Source: Verrucomicrobiota bacterium (GTDB lineage Bacteria; Verrucomicrobiota; Verrucomicrobiia; Limisphaerales; DSYF01). From it: a DNA stretch of 64,000 nt. The translations under genes were made by a program, and so were the position numbers. Shown piece after piece: positions 1-9,894 of the stretch (position 1 is the first letter of the stretch; each line of letters starts with the position of its first letter). The notes under the pieces were generated by a model. The model was not told the DNA's origin. It ran no database searches and saw nothing but the letters and a program-made list of their open reading frames with translations. The DNA is taken from assembly GCA_025457615.1 (NCBI GenBank), contig JALOTZ010000016.1:35422-99421 (forward strand), read 5' to 3'.

Positions 1-1620
1 GGAGCAGGCCTTGTGCAACCAACGAAGCGACCCCAGTCGCACGGTCCGTTCCTGGCCCTGCCAGGCGACGCGCGCCAGCAGGCCGGCCCCGCGCAGCTCG
101 CGCCACTCCGGCAGCGAAACTTCGTCGGACGACAACGCCGCCACCGCCCGGCTGAACGGGTGGAGTGAATGGCGCGCGACCGCGGCGCTGAGCCTGTTCA
201 GGGCAGCCTCATCCAACTCGGCCGTTTCCCTCCTGTCCAGCCAGGCGGTCTCGGCCACCACCGGTTTCCCGGTGGTCAGGGTTCCGGTCTTGTCGAAAAC
301 CACGGCCGTGATCGCCCCGGCCTTCTCGAGCGCCACGCCGTCGCGAATCAAGATCCCCCGCCGGGCGGCCGCATTCGCCGCCGCCATGATGGCGGTGGGG
401 GTCGCCAGTCCCATGGCGCACGGACAGGCAATGATCAACACACCGGCGCCGATGATGAATGCGGCAGCCAGCGGTGTCTGGGGGAGGGGCATGGACCACA
501 GGAGGTTGGCGAACTGGCCATGAAGGTCGCGGGCCTGGTCATAGGCGAATCCCCATCCCAAGGCCGACGCCGCCGCAATCAGCAGGACCACCGGAACAAA
601 AAGGCTGCTCACCCGGTCCCCCAGCCTCTGGATCGACGCGGCGCTGGTTTGAGCGCGGCGCACCGCCGCAATGATCTGCGCCAACGCTGTGGCCTCCCCG
701 GTCGCCGTCACCCGCATCACCAGCCGTCCGTTCAGGTTGGCGGTCCCGGCATACACTTCACTGCCGACCCGCTTGTCCACCGGCATGGATTCGCCGGTGA
801 GCATCGATTCCTCAACGGAGGAAAACCCCTCCTGCACGAGGCCATCGACCGGAATGGTGTCCCCCGGACGCAGCAGCACGCGATCATCCGCCCGCAACTC
901 GGCGACGGCCACTTCCCGCTCCGATCCATCGGCCTCGCGCCGGCGCGCCCGTTGGGGAGTCAGGGACAGGAGCGCACGGAGCGAACGGGCGGCGTTGGCG
1001 CTCACCCGCGCCTCCAGCCAGTGCCCGACGCTCACCAGGGTGATGATGGCTGACGCCTCCATGAAATAGAGGTGGCCCGGCCACCCGGCCAGCAGGGCCC
1101 AGACGCTGTAGGCGAAGGCGGTGGTGGATCCCAACGCCACCAAGGTGTCCATGTTCGAATGGCCCGCCTTCAATTGCAGCCAGGCCCCGCGATAGAAGCG
1201 CGCGCCAGCGACCACCTGAACCACACCCGCCAACAGGAAGGACACGGCCTTGAACCCGTGCGTGTCTCCCACGCCCAGAAACCATTCGCCGACCATCATC
1301 GGCACCGTGCCGCACACGCCCACCCACAGGCCCGCGTGCCAGCCCGACCGCCGGGCCTCGGACGTCGCTTCGCCCGCCTCCATCACCTCGGCGTGGTAGC
1401 CGGCGGCCGTGACGGACCGCACGACGCTGTCCACATCCGGTTCGTCCGTGGACCAGAACACGGTCGCCTGTTGGGTCTCCGCGGAGACATCGACGGCCTT
1501 GATGCCGGGCAGACTCTGGATGGCGGCGGTCACTTTGCGGGCGCAATGACCGCAGGTCATGCCCTGCACTTTCAGACGCGTGCTCGTCGGGACGGTTTGC
1601 CGGGACGACTGCGTTTGCAT
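1..1620 (-). CDS. copA: Copper-translocating P-type ATPase (3' part outside the window)
   Basis: Membrane pump that uses ATP to export Cu(I). The visible 540 residues hold an N-terminal heavy-metal-associated domain with MTCGHC (residues 21-26), an actuator-domain TGES (275-278), the membrane CPC metal site (399-401) and the phosphorylation motif DKTGTLT with D443. The frame runs off the window edge, so the nucleotide-binding half is not seen. ATG at 1620 puts the metal-binding domain at a normal distance from the N terminus. The CPC plus MTCxxC combination indicates copper or silver rather than zinc. It lies 73 bp downstream of tatC on the same strand, and co-transcription is possible but not shown. 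Confidence 0.93.
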   Translation of the reverse strand, partial: MQTQSSRQTVPTSTRLKVQGMTCGHCARKVTAAIQSLPGIKAVDVSAETQQATVFWSTDEPDVDSVVRSVTAAGYHAEVMEAGEATSEARRSGWHAGLWVGVCGTVPMMVGEWFLGVGDTHGFKAVSFLLAGVVQVVAGARFYRGAWLQLKAGHSNMDTLVALGSTTAFAYSVWALLAGWPGHLYFMEASAIITLVSVGHWLEARVSANAARSLRALLSLTPQRARRREADGSEREVAVAELRADDRVLLRPGDTIPVDGLVQEGFSSVEESMLTGESMPVDKRVGSEVYAGTANLNGRLVMRVTATGEATALAQIIAAVRRAQTSAASIQRLGDRVSSLFVPVVLLIAAASALGWGFAYDQARDLHGQFANLLWSMPLPQTPLAAAFIIGAGVLIIACPCAMGLATPTAIMAAANAAARRGILIRDGVALEKAGAITAVVFDKTGTLTTGKPVVAETAWLDRRETAELDEAALNRLSAAVARHSLHPFSRAVAALSSDEVSLPEWRELRGAGLLARVAWQGQERTVRLGSLRWLHKACS

Positions 1621-1693
1621 GGCGATGTGATCCGGTGACAACGGCTTCAGGATGACATGGGCGTCAACGGGGCCGGTCGGAGGCGCGTGAGGT

Positions 1694-2689
1694 TCAGGAC
1701 GCCGCCCCTGCCTGGGCGCGCGCCTGCTTGCGTTCCCAGTGGCCGGCGATGAACACACTGATTTCGTAAAGCAGGTGCAACGGGATGGCCAGGATGAGCA
1801 TCGTGAACGGGTCACCCGAAGGCGTGACGAACGCCGAGATCACCAGGTTCAGCACCACGGCGTAGGCTCGGAACCGCTGCAACTGCCCGTATTCGAGGAT
1901 GCCGATCCGCACCAGGGTCAGGAGCACCACCGGCAGTTCAAAGGCCAGGCCCATTCCCAGCATGAACTTGCTCATGAACCCGATGTAAGCATCCGCCCGC
2001 CATTCGTCCGCCGTGAACCCCAGCCATTTGGAAAACTCCACGGTGGCGCCCAGGGCAAACACAGACACCAGCAGGTAACAGAAGGCCACCCCCAACACGA
2101 AGAGTCCGGCCCCGACCCCCACCGCCTGGTACAACACGTGTTTCTCGTTCACCTTGAGCGCAGGCAGCACGAACTGGCCGACGAACAGGATGACCAGGGG
2201 CGCCGTCAGCACCAGGCCGCCGTAAATGGAGAGCTTCAACGCGACCATGATGCCCTCGATGGGGCTGTAATTCTTGAGCACCACCAGGCTTTGCGCCGAA
2301 TGCGGTTGCGGCCGGATTTCCGGCTGCAACGCCAGCACGTAATTGGTGCCGCTGGGCACCGGGACCAGACGAACGGCGGTCACTGGGTTGGTGCCTGCCA
2401 GGGGGAGCGCGAGTTCCTTCCAATCCACCTTTCCAATGGTGTTGGTGCCCAGAAGGACCGGCACGGAGTTGGACTTGGGGGCAAACAGGGTGCTGACGTT
2501 CTGCAATGGCCAGACCATGAAGGCAACCAGGTATTTTCCGGCCAGCAGACAAAGGATGACCCCGACCGCCACCGTGGTGACGCACTTGACCAGGGTCCAG
2601 CGCAGGTCCTCGAGGTGTTCGAGGAAACTTTTGACCGGCCCCCCTTCCTCCTCCGCCTCCGGTGACCGATCGTCGGCAGGGTTCGCCAT
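1694..2689 (-). CDS. tatC: Twin-arginine translocase subunit TatC
   Basis: Inner-membrane receptor of the Tat pathway, which exports folded proteins with twin-arginine signals. The 331-residue protein begins with a charged cytoplasmic segment ([11 protein letters not shown]) typical of TatC. Conserved later features include the FELPV segment and an FVTPSGDP loop. At 331 aa it is longer than the usual 240-260 aa. The extra length is a roughly 70-residue Pro/Asn/Val-rich insertion in the first periplasmic loop (about residues 65-140), after which the normal TM2 region ([14 protein letters not shown]) resumes. It is 21 bp downstream of tatA and probably in one transcript with it. Confidence 0.95.
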   Translation of the reverse strand: MANPADDRSPEAEEEGGPVKSFLEHLEDLRWTLVKCVTTVAVGVILCLLAGKYLVAFMVWPLQNVSTLFAPKSNSVPVLLGTNTIGKVDWKELALPLAGTNPVTAVRLVPVPSGTNYVLALQPEIRPQPHSAQSLVVLKNYSPIEGIMVALKLSIYGGLVLTAPLVILFVGQFVLPALKVNEKHVLYQAVGVGAGLFVLGVAFCYLLVSVFALGATVEFSKWLGFTADEWRADAYIGFMSKFMLGMGLAFELPVVLLTLVRIGILEYGQLQRFRAYAVVLNLVISAFVTPSGDPFTMLILAIPLHLLYEISVFIAGHWERKQARAQAGAAS

Positions 2690-2710
2690 GAAGCCAGGGA
2701 GAATGGGCGC

Positions 2711-2986
2711 CTAGTCTTTCCGGTCCGGCTCAACACCGGGAGCCGATGGGCGCGGTTGGGTCGTTGGGGACGGCGGACGGGGCTTGGGCTTGGATGGGGA
2801 ATCCTCTTCGATGGCCTGCTGGATCTCGTCCTGCACCTCGCGGGAGGCCTTCTTGAATTCCCGGATGCCCTTGCCGAGACCGCCCATCAATTCCGGCACC
2901 TTCCTGGCTCCGAACAGAACCAAGACCACCACGACAATACCCGCGATTTCCCATCCACCGAGCATACTCAAGAGAACTGTGTTCAT
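2711..2986 (-). CDS. tatA: Sec-independent translocase TatA/E family
   Basis: Small pore-forming Tat component of 91 residues. An N-terminal transmembrane helix (about residues 10-24) is followed by the hinge and amphipathic helix [20 protein letters not shown], then an acidic and proline-rich cytoplasmic tail. The FGxxKxPEL signature is intact. Only one TatA/B-like gene lies beside tatC, so it may serve both roles unless a tatB is elsewhere. It is the first gene of a tatA-tatC transcript on the minus strand. Confidence 0.93.
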   Translation of the reverse strand: MNTVLLSMLGGWEIAGIVVVVLVLFGARKVPELMGGLGKGIREFKKASREVQDEIQQAIEEDSPSKPKPRPPSPTTQPRPSAPGVEPDRKD

Positions 2987-3215
2987 TGAACCTGAAACAC
3001 TCTAAGGCCACACCTTGGTGACTGTAAAGCCCCATACCGGCTCCCGACCCGACCCGGGGGGCCAAAGGGTGGCGGGAGGTGCCACGGCCGTCCTTTGGCC
3101 TGGCAACGCCGAATAGCCAATGGCGTCCTGATCGGCGCCCCATTGGATGTTGGGCGTTCGCTGGCTCCTCGGTCCCCCGTCCATCGAGGGAAGGAGGAGC
3201 ACGGTCTTTCTCGGC

Positions 3216-3758
3216 TCACGGCATCCCCAACGCGGCTTCCACCGCCTTCAGCATCTCCTCCGATTCAGGTGCGACCTTCGAATCAAATCGATTCAGGATG
3301 GAGCCATCCCGGCCAACCAGGAATTTGGTGAAGTTCCACTTGATAGCCCCCGGATAGGGAGAGTCGGATCCCGCCAACCTCGCGTAGAGCGGATGCCGGG
3401 ACTTGCCGTTGACGTCGATTTTGTCGAACAACGGGAACGTGACCTGGAACTTGGTGGAGCAGAACTGCTTGATCTCCTCGTTCGTCCCCGGCTCCTGCCC
3501 CCCGAATTGGTTGCAGGGGAAGCCGAGCACCACCAGACCCCGGTCCTTGTACTTCTGGTAAATGGCCTCCAAGCCGGCGTACTGCCGGGTGTAGCCGCAC
3601 TTGGAGGCGACGTTCACAATCAGGAGCACCTTGCCCTTGTAGGGGGCCAGGCTCGTCTCCTTTCCATCGATGTCGTTGAGCTGGATGTCGTACATGGACT
3701 GGGATTGAACGGGAAAAGCCAGCAGGGCCAGGAACAAGGCGATGATTTTCATGCGCAT
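3216..3758 (-). CDS. Glutathione peroxidase family, exported thiol peroxidase
   Basis: Reduces hydrogen and lipid peroxides using thiols. The 180-residue protein has a hydrophobic signal peptide (residues 3-20, ending near VQSQS) and then the GPx thioredoxin fold. The catalytic block NVASKCGYT carries a cysteine at C54 where animal enzymes have selenocysteine. FPCNQFGGQEPG and the WNFTKFLV block supply the conserved Gln/Asn and Trp. Bacterial Cys-GPx proteins usually take electrons from thioredoxin, so that is the likely reductant here. A second Met two codons in (3752) could also be the start. It is divergent from mqnC. Confidence 0.92.
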   Translation of the reverse strand: MRMKIIALFLALLAFPVQSQSMYDIQLNDIDGKETSLAPYKGKVLLIVNVASKCGYTRQYAGLEAIYQKYKDRGLVVLGFPCNQFGGQEPGTNEEIKQFCSTKFQVTFPLFDKIDVNGKSRHPLYARLAGSDSPYPGAIKWNFTKFLVGRDGSILNRFDSKVAPESEEMLKAVEAALGMP

Positions 3759-3927
3759 GGGATGGCTTCAGCCAGCGACCCTATACCTGCCGCCGACGCC
3801 CCTGGCAAGCCGCCAAATGCCGCCCTTCTGATTCGGCATGGTTGCCCCAGATGCCGTCCAGTTCGTCACGGGGGACCTCGCAGGCTCGCGCGGGCGCATG
3901 GCCTTCGTCAGGCTTAGGGCTCTCATC

Positions 3928-5175
3928 ATGTTCCAAACCTCGATCCACGCGCCCCCCAGCTTCTTCCAGAGAGACTCTCACGCCTACCCGTTCGACCCCG
4001 GCCCGCTGCACTTGTTCCGCGCGGCCGGCTGGGATAGGGTTCCAGCCGTGATTTACGATGCGTCGCTCGATGACCTGTGCCAGAGGGTGTGGGAGGGCCA
4101 TCGCATTGACTGCGGGGAGGCACAGCGCCTCTATGCGCTGCCCCTCGAGGAGTTGGGCGCGCTCGCGGACCGCCGCCGGCAACTGGCTAAAGCAAACGCC
4201 TATGAGGGTCGAGGCAACGAGATCGTCACCTACAACATCGATCGCAACGTCAACTACACCAACGTCTGCAATGTGTATTGCAAGTTCTGCGCGTTCTACC
4301 GGACCGAGAAGGATGAGGACGCCTACGTGATCACGCCCCAGGAGATGGACCGGAAGATCGAGGAAACGATCGCGCTGGGCGGCACCCAAATCCTCCTGCA
4401 AGGCGGCCATCACCCGAAGCTTTCCAAATCATGGTACCTCGACCTGCTGTCACGGATCCGGACCCGGTTCCCGCAGGTGAACATCCACGGGTTCAGCCCG
4501 AGTGAATTCATTCACTTCCGCGACGCGTTCCAGGAACCGTTGTCCGCCTTGATCGCGGAGTTTCGTCAGGCCGGACTGGGCAGCATTCCGGGGGGCGGCG
4601 GCGAGATCCTCGTGGACCGGGTGCGTCAGCGGGTCGCGCCGCTCAAAGCCATGAGCGATGACTGGCTGGAAGTGATGGATGTCGCCCATGCCCAAGGCTT
4701 GTTCTCCAGCGCCACCATGATGTTCGGCCACGTGGAAACCGTGGCGGACCGGATCGAGCATCTGGACCGGCTGCGGGTGCAGCAGGACCGGTCGCTGCGG
4801 CGGAGGCAGGACTCCCCGGGTTCGGGCTGCGGTCACTTCACGGCCTTCATTGGCTGGACGTTTCAGTCCGAGAACACCAGGTTGCGCGCGCCGACGGTGG
4901 GGGCGCACGACTATCTTCGCACCCAGGCGCTGGCCCGCATCTACCTGGACAACTTCGACAACGTGCAAAGCTCGTGGGTGACGCAGGGGCCGGACATCGG
5001 CCAGGTGGCCTTGACTTACGGGGCCAACGACCTGGGCAGCATCATGATCGAGGAGAACGTGGTCAGCCAGGCGGGGACCACCTTCCGCATGGACGTGGCG
5101 GAGATGCAGCGGCTGATTTCCGACTTGGGCTACGAACCCCGTCAGCGCGACAACTGGTACCGGCTGGTGGGATAG
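3928..5175 (+). CDS. mqnC: Cyclic dehypoxanthine futalosine synthase (radical SAM)
   Basis: Radical SAM enzyme of the futalosine route to menaquinone; it converts dehypoxanthine futalosine to the cyclic form. The CNVYCKFC cluster motif (C114, C118, C121 from this start) and the sequences GGTQILLQGGHHP, FSPSEF and GSIPGGGGEI are characteristic. The open frame extends up to ATG 3838. The start at 3928 is preferred because the upstream residues are unlike the family, and even this start leaves a long N terminus. A stretch of about 14 Arg/Ser/Gly-rich residues (near 285-305) interrupts the usual short link before FTAFIGWTFQ. No other mqn gene is in the window. Confidence 0.9.
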   Translation: MFQTSIHAPPSFFQRDSHAYPFDPGPLHLFRAAGWDRVPAVIYDASLDDLCQRVWEGHRIDCGEAQRLYALPLEELGALADRRRQLAKANAYEGRGNEIVTYNIDRNVNYTNVCNVYCKFCAFYRTEKDEDAYVITPQEMDRKIEETIALGGTQILLQGGHHPKLSKSWYLDLLSRIRTRFPQVNIHGFSPSEFIHFRDAFQEPLSALIAEFRQAGLGSIPGGGGEILVDRVRQRVAPLKAMSDDWLEVMDVAHAQGLFSSATMMFGHVETVADRIEHLDRLRVQQDRSLRRRQDSPGSGCGHFTAFIGWTFQSENTRLRAPTVGAHDYLRTQALARIYLDNFDNVQSSWVTQGPDIGQVALTYGANDLGSIMIEENVVSQAGTTFRMDVAEMQRLISDLGYEPRQRDNWYRLVG

Positions 5176-5292
5176 ACTGGCTCGCGAACGCGGCTTCCGT
5201 TTCCAGAGCCGCGGCGCTCCGCCGCCCAGGCCGCGACGCAGCGCGACCCGGCCCATCCTGGGATTTTGTTGAGAGTCGGCCAGCCAACCCGG

Positions 5293-5910
5293 CTACTTGG
5301 AGCTCTTGGAGGTGTCCGCCTCCTTCTCCATGTCCGCGGGGGCGGTGGCGTTCAACTGGCTGAGCACCGCGTCGGTCAGGTCGTCGGGATCGCTGGTGTA
5401 GAGGATCACCGGGGTGCGGTTGGGGGTGTCGGCGGCGGTGTCGAAGACGAGGGTGAAGCCGCCGGACTTGGCGAGGCTCGTGATGGTGGCCTTGACCTCC
5501 TCGAGGATGTTGTCCCGCATCCGGCGTTGTTGTTCGTCGATGGTGGTGCGGGCCTGACGCTGGAACTGCTGGATGTTTTGCTCGTCTTCACGCAGGGACT
5601 TGAGCTTGTCCTCGGCCTTCTTCTTGCGGCGTTCGCGTTCGGTGATCGAGGCGGCCTGGTCGTTGGCGCTCTCGAGCAGGGTCTGGTACTCCTGTTTGCC
5701 GGACTCGAAATCGGCGACCAATCCCTTCAACTCCTTCTCCATTTCATCACCGCGCTCCTTGAGGGCGGCATTGGCTTGCTTCGTTTTCCAATAGCCGTCG
5801 AAAACCTTGCGCAGGTCCACGGTGGCAATCTTCTCCTGCGCCACCGCCGGCAAGGCGGTGCACAGGACCAGGACGGAAACCATCATCAGGTGGCGAATAA
5901 GTCGTTTCAT
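5293..5910 (-). CDS. skp: OmpH/Skp-family periplasmic chaperone
   Basis: Periplasmic holdase for unfolded outer-membrane proteins. The 205-residue product has a signal peptide (cleavage near LPAVAQE), then a long charged coiled-coil region (about residues 45-140), then the C-terminal segment with GFTLVFDTAADT and VILYTS that is typical of OmpH proteins. ATG at 5910 is chosen because it starts the signal peptide; the open frame further upstream is antisense to bamA. It follows bamA by 13 bp on the same strand, the classic bamA-skp arrangement, so both act in beta-barrel assembly. Confidence 0.92.
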   Translation of the reverse strand: MKRLIRHLMMVSVLVLCTALPAVAQEKIATVDLRKVFDGYWKTKQANAALKERGDEMEKELKGLVADFESGKQEYQTLLESANDQAASITERERRKKKAEDKLKSLREDEQNIQQFQRQARTTIDEQQRRMRDNILEEVKATITSLAKSGGFTLVFDTAADTPNRTPVILYTSDPDDLTDAVLSQLNATAPADMEKEADTSKSSK

Positions 5911-5923
5911 GTCGTTGATAGAA

Positions 5924-8305
5924 TCAGAACTCCCGGGTGTAGCCAACGCCAAATTGAAAGCGGCCACTGCCGTCGTTGAACTCACTCGTGGTGATCGGAA
6001 TGGCGTAATCGAGCCGCAGAGGCCCGATGGGCAGGTTGATCCGCACCCCGACCCCCCAGTTGTCGTTGTACTGGCCGGTGTCGAATCCCGCCCCGCGCGA
6101 GGGGTCGGGGCTGTAACTGAAGGCGTCCGGATAAGCCATGCCGATATCGTAGAACGCCGCCAGCCGCAAACGTTCAATAATCGGGATGGAATACTCGGCA
6201 CATCCGAACCAGTAGGTCTTGCCGCCCACGGGTTCGTAAGCATCAGAGTTCTGGGTGGGCTCGCGCGGGCCCACACCGCGGTACTCGAAGCCGCGCAGGG
6301 TATAAAGCCCGCCCAGATAGTAACGCTCGTAGAACGGCACATCATCGCCCCCACTGTACTCCTGCGCCACTCCGGTCCGCGCCACCAGTTCCAGCACGTG
6401 CCCCTTGGCAATCCCCCGGAAATACCAGGACGTCCGGGCCTCCAGCTTGTAGAAACTCTGGTCCCCGCCCAGCGGTCCGCCCGTGACCGAGCTGATCAAC
6501 TCCGTCTTCTGCCCTTTGTCCGGCAACGCACCCCCGCGGCGCGTATCGTAGGAGATGGACGCGGAAAGTTCTGAAAGCAGGGAGAAGCCTTCCTGGTCCC
6601 GGATGGAATCCGGCGCGTTGTCATCCACGTTGATGATGCCGACGTTTTCCAGGGTGTAGCCGATGCCGCCGATGAAGAAGTCGTTCCAGAGCGGACGGCG
6701 AAAGCCAATCCGGCCGCCGCCGCGCGATTCGTCATAGAGCCCCTCCAAGCTCTGATACCCGAGCTGGCGGTAGTAGAGATCGAGGCTGAACTCCAGTTTG
6801 CGCCCCAGGAACCACGGCTCCACAAACTGCATGGTGTAATCCTGCCGCTCGGTTCCCAACTGCAGCCGCAACCGCAGCTTCTGCCCGCCACCCTGGAAGG
6901 AGGGCGGCCGCGCGATGTCGAAGTTCCCCTGGCTGAACTCCACGAATCCCACCAACGAGTCCACGGAACTGAACCCGGCGCCCAGGCTCACGTTGCCGGT
7001 GTTCTTCTCGTCCACCGCCACCACCAGGTTCTTGCGGTTGGGAATGGTGGTGGACTCGGGGCGAAGGTCCACTTTGGAAAAGTACTGCAACCCCTCCAGG
7101 CGGGACTTGCTGCGCTTGATCCCCACCGAGTCAAAGACTTCCCCGGGGGACACCGCCAGCTCGCGGCGAATCACCTTGTCCCGCGTCTTGGTGTTGCCCC
7201 GGATCTCGATCTTCTCGATGTAGGACTTCTGTCCCTCGGTGATCTTGTATTCCAGGTCGATGGTGCCGGTCTCGAGGTTCGGCACGCGGTTCACCGCCAG
7301 GTTCCCGGTCGAGGGGGTGACATCGATGTAGCCCTTGGACCCGTAGAAGTCCTCGACGGCCTGGATATCCTTGCGCAGGCCGCCCGGGGTGAAGGTGGTG
7401 CCGGGCCCCTGCTGCAGCAGGCCTTCGATGGTGTTGGTGGGGAAAATCTTCGGCCCTTCCACCGTCACGCGCCCGACCTGATACTGCGTGCCCTCCTCCA
7501 GATCAAAGCGGATGACCAGGGTGTTGGTGGCGGGGAACTCGAAACGGATGTCCTGGATGTCAAAATCCAGGTAGCCCTTCTCGAGGTAGAAATCCTCGAG
7601 CTTGAGTTTGTCCTCCTCGAACTGGTCCTCCTTGAACCGGCCGGATCCGGTCAGCCAGGACAGCCACCAGCGCTTGCGGGTCTTGATCACCTTGCGCAGC
7701 TTCTTTTCCGGATAGGCCGAGGCCCCCTCGAACGCCACCTCCTGGATCTTGACCTTCGGCGACTCGGCCACCTCGAACGTCGCGGTGCCCCGCCCGGCGC
7801 TCTCGTCCACATTCACCACGTATTTCACCTGGGTGCCGGGGAAACCCTTCTTTTCATAGAGTTGCTGGATCTCCCGGCTGTCGGTGAACAGTTTCCGCTC
7901 GTCCAGCGGCTCCCCCACCTTCGAGGTGGCCTTCTTGAGGAGTTTCTTGGATTTGATCCGGCTGTTGCCCCGGACGGACAGGTCGGTCAGGCGCGGTTTG
8001 CCTTGGAACAGGTAGGTCAGCACCACCCCGTCGGGCGTTGTCTCCTCGGTGACCCGGATATTGTAGAACAGTCCGGTGGCATACAGATTCCGGACATCGT
8101 CGTCGGAGGCCGCGGAAGTGTAGGGGTCGCCGGCTTTGAGCCGGATTTGGGCGCGGATGAAGTCATCGCCGGTGGCGGGCGGGCCGACATGTTTGATGTC
8201 GATCCGGGCGACATCGGCGGACGAGCGCACGGGAGCCTGAGCCAGGCTTCCGAGTGCTCCAGCCAGCCAGCAGCCGAGCGCCGCCGCCCAAACGAATTGT
8301 CTCAT
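5924..8305 (-). CDS. bamA: Outer membrane protein assembly factor BamA
   Basis: Essential outer-membrane insertase of the BAM complex. The 793-residue protein has a signal peptide ending near LAQA (about residue 23), then tandem POTRA domains (about 30-430; recurring units such as LTDLSVRGNSRIKSKKL and SYIEKIEIRGNTKTRDKVI). A C-terminal 16-strand barrel follows and ends in FGVGYTREF, a terminal Phe being the usual barrel signal. YYLGGLYTLRGFEYRGVGP contains the conserved RGF motif. It lies between dnaB (8 bp upstream) and the skp-like gene. Confidence 0.96.
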   Translation of the reverse strand: MRQFVWAAALGCWLAGALGSLAQAPVRSSADVARIDIKHVGPPATGDDFIRAQIRLKAGDPYTSAASDDDVRNLYATGLFYNIRVTEETTPDGVVLTYLFQGKPRLTDLSVRGNSRIKSKKLLKKATSKVGEPLDERKLFTDSREIQQLYEKKGFPGTQVKYVVNVDESAGRGTATFEVAESPKVKIQEVAFEGASAYPEKKLRKVIKTRKRWWLSWLTGSGRFKEDQFEEDKLKLEDFYLEKGYLDFDIQDIRFEFPATNTLVIRFDLEEGTQYQVGRVTVEGPKIFPTNTIEGLLQQGPGTTFTPGGLRKDIQAVEDFYGSKGYIDVTPSTGNLAVNRVPNLETGTIDLEYKITEGQKSYIEKIEIRGNTKTRDKVIRRELAVSPGEVFDSVGIKRSKSRLEGLQYFSKVDLRPESTTIPNRKNLVVAVDEKNTGNVSLGAGFSSVDSLVGFVEFSQGNFDIARPPSFQGGGQKLRLRLQLGTERQDYTMQFVEPWFLGRKLEFSLDLYYRQLGYQSLEGLYDESRGGGRIGFRRPLWNDFFIGGIGYTLENVGIINVDDNAPDSIRDQEGFSLLSELSASISYDTRRGGALPDKGQKTELISSVTGGPLGGDQSFYKLEARTSWYFRGIAKGHVLELVARTGVAQEYSGGDDVPFYERYYLGGLYTLRGFEYRGVGPREPTQNSDAYEPVGGKTYWFGCAEYSIPIIERLRLAAFYDIGMAYPDAFSYSPDPSRGAGFDTGQYNDNWGVGVRINLPIGPLRLDYAIPITTSEFNDGSGRFQFGVGYTREF

Positions 8306-8313
8306 GGTCGAGT

Positions 8314-9771
8314 CTATTCCGGCACCGCGTCGTCGCTGACTTTGGCGGCGCTTTCGAACCGGGTGAATGACTTCAGGAACGTCAGATGCACATCGCCGGT
8401 CGGGCCGTTGCGCTGCTTGGCGATGAGCAGGTTCACCGGGATCCCTTCAGCCTCCATCCCCTGGCCATCGTCCTCATCGCTGCTGGGCTTGTAAAGGAGG
8501 CCGACGAGGTCGGCATCCTGCTCGATGGCCCCCGATTCGCGCAGATCCGACAGGCGCGGCTTGCGGCTCTTGTCCTTCTCGAGCTCGCGGTTGAGCTGGC
8601 TGAGCACGATGACCGGAATCTTGAGTTCCTTGGCCAGGGACTTGATGCCGCTGGAGATCTCCGCGATTTCCTGCTGCCGGTTTTCCTGGGCCCGGCGGCC
8701 AGTAGAATTGAGCAGTTGCAGGTAGTCAATGACCAAAAGCTTGATCTTGTGCTGGGCATACATCCGGCGCGCTTTGGCCCGCAGTTGCAAGATGGACAAG
8801 CCGGAGGTGTCGTCGATGTAAAGCGGCGCCTTGGACAGCCGGCCGGCCACCTGCGTCAGGCGCGGGAAATCGCGCTCGGAGAAGAACCCCTCGCGGGCAT
8901 CCCGGAGGTTCACGCGCGCTTTGCAGCACAACAGGCGCAGGACGAGCGATTCCGAGGTCATTTCCAGGCTGAACACGCCCACCGGCAGGCCCAGCTCCAA
9001 AGCCACGTGCTCCACGATGTTCATCGCCAGCGACGTCTTGCCCATGCTGGGCCGGGCCGCAATCACCACCATCTCCCCCGCGTGCAGCCCCGTGGTCATC
9101 TTGTCAAAATCCATGAACCCCGTCCCCAAGCCGGTCAGCGCCCCCTGCCGGCTGTGATAATCCTCGATGGTGTTGATGGCCTTGTGGACCAGGTCCTTGA
9201 TGGAGGCCTCGCTGTCTTCCACCCCGGATTCGATGATCTGCAGGATGTCCCGCTCGGCGGTGTCCAGCAGCGCGTCCACCTCCCCTTCGTGCTCATACAC
9301 GCGGCCCACCACGTCCGTGCAGGTGGCAATCAACCGTCGCAGAAGATGTTTCTCCCGGACGATCTCGAGGTAGTATTGGAGGTTCGCCGCCGAGGGCACG
9401 GCGTCCGCCAGGGAGGACAGGTAAACCAGCCCCCCCACATTCTCCAACTGCTTCCGATCCCGCAACCGCTGCTGCACCGTGACCAGGTCAATCGCCTGGC
9501 GCGCGTCATACATCTCCTGCAACACGCCGTAAATTGTCTGGTGGCGCAGGTCGTAAAAGGAATCCGCCCCCGACTTGAGCCGGGTGATGCATTCCCCCAT
9601 GGAATCGTTGGGCGACAGCAGCACGCACCCCAGCACCCCCTGCTCGGCCTCGAGGGAATGCGGAGGCAGACGGTCGAGCGTGGACACGGACGGGTTGGAG
9701 GAAGGCTTGCGGCGTCGCGCCAGCTTGAGGTCCGGCGGTTTCCCGCCGGCCTCGCTCACGGAATCAATCAT
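8314..9771 (-). CDS. dnaB: Replicative DNA helicase DnaB
   Basis: Hexameric 5'-3' helicase of the replication fork. The 485-residue protein has the N-terminal DnaB domain starting at RLPPHSLEAEQGVLG, and the RecA-like C-terminal domain with Walker A (ARPSMGKTSLAMNI) and Walker B (LLVIDYLQLL). Later motifs include VIVLSQLNRELE and SDLRESGAIEQDADLV. Length is normal and no intein interrupts the P-loop or other motifs. Its stop lies 8 bp before the bamA start, so the two probably share a transcript. That pairing is unusual but fits compact gene packing. Confidence 0.96.
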   Translation of the reverse strand: MIDSVSEAGGKPPDLKLARRRKPSSNPSVSTLDRLPPHSLEAEQGVLGCVLLSPNDSMGECITRLKSGADSFYDLRHQTIYGVLQEMYDARQAIDLVTVQQRLRDRKQLENVGGLVYLSSLADAVPSAANLQYYLEIVREKHLLRRLIATCTDVVGRVYEHEGEVDALLDTAERDILQIIESGVEDSEASIKDLVHKAINTIEDYHSRQGALTGLGTGFMDFDKMTTGLHAGEMVVIAARPSMGKTSLAMNIVEHVALELGLPVGVFSLEMTSESLVLRLLCCKARVNLRDAREGFFSERDFPRLTQVAGRLSKAPLYIDDTSGLSILQLRAKARRMYAQHKIKLLVIDYLQLLNSTGRRAQENRQQEIAEISSGIKSLAKELKIPVIVLSQLNRELEKDKSRKPRLSDLRESGAIEQDADLVGLLYKPSSDEDDGQGMEAEGIPVNLLIAKQRNGPTGDVHLTFLKSFTRFESAAKVSDDAVPE

Positions 9772-9894
9772 GGCGGTACGAATACCGACAAACCCCCGGG
9801 AGGCAACCCGAAGTTGCCGGGCTCTTAGTCACAGGTTCTTCACAACTGAACATTTCGAAGGGAATCGAGAAGGCGAAAGAGGAAGCCCTCCGCC

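Noticed and set aside
3000..3215. Small minus-strand frames between tatA and the peroxidase gene
   Set aside because: Two overlapping frames of 66-78 codons have no start signal, family likeness or consistent composition; it is probably intergenic DNA.
8386..9828. A 480-codon plus-strand frame opposite dnaB
   Set aside because: Composition is typical of antisense translation and dnaB on the other strand has all helicase motifs.
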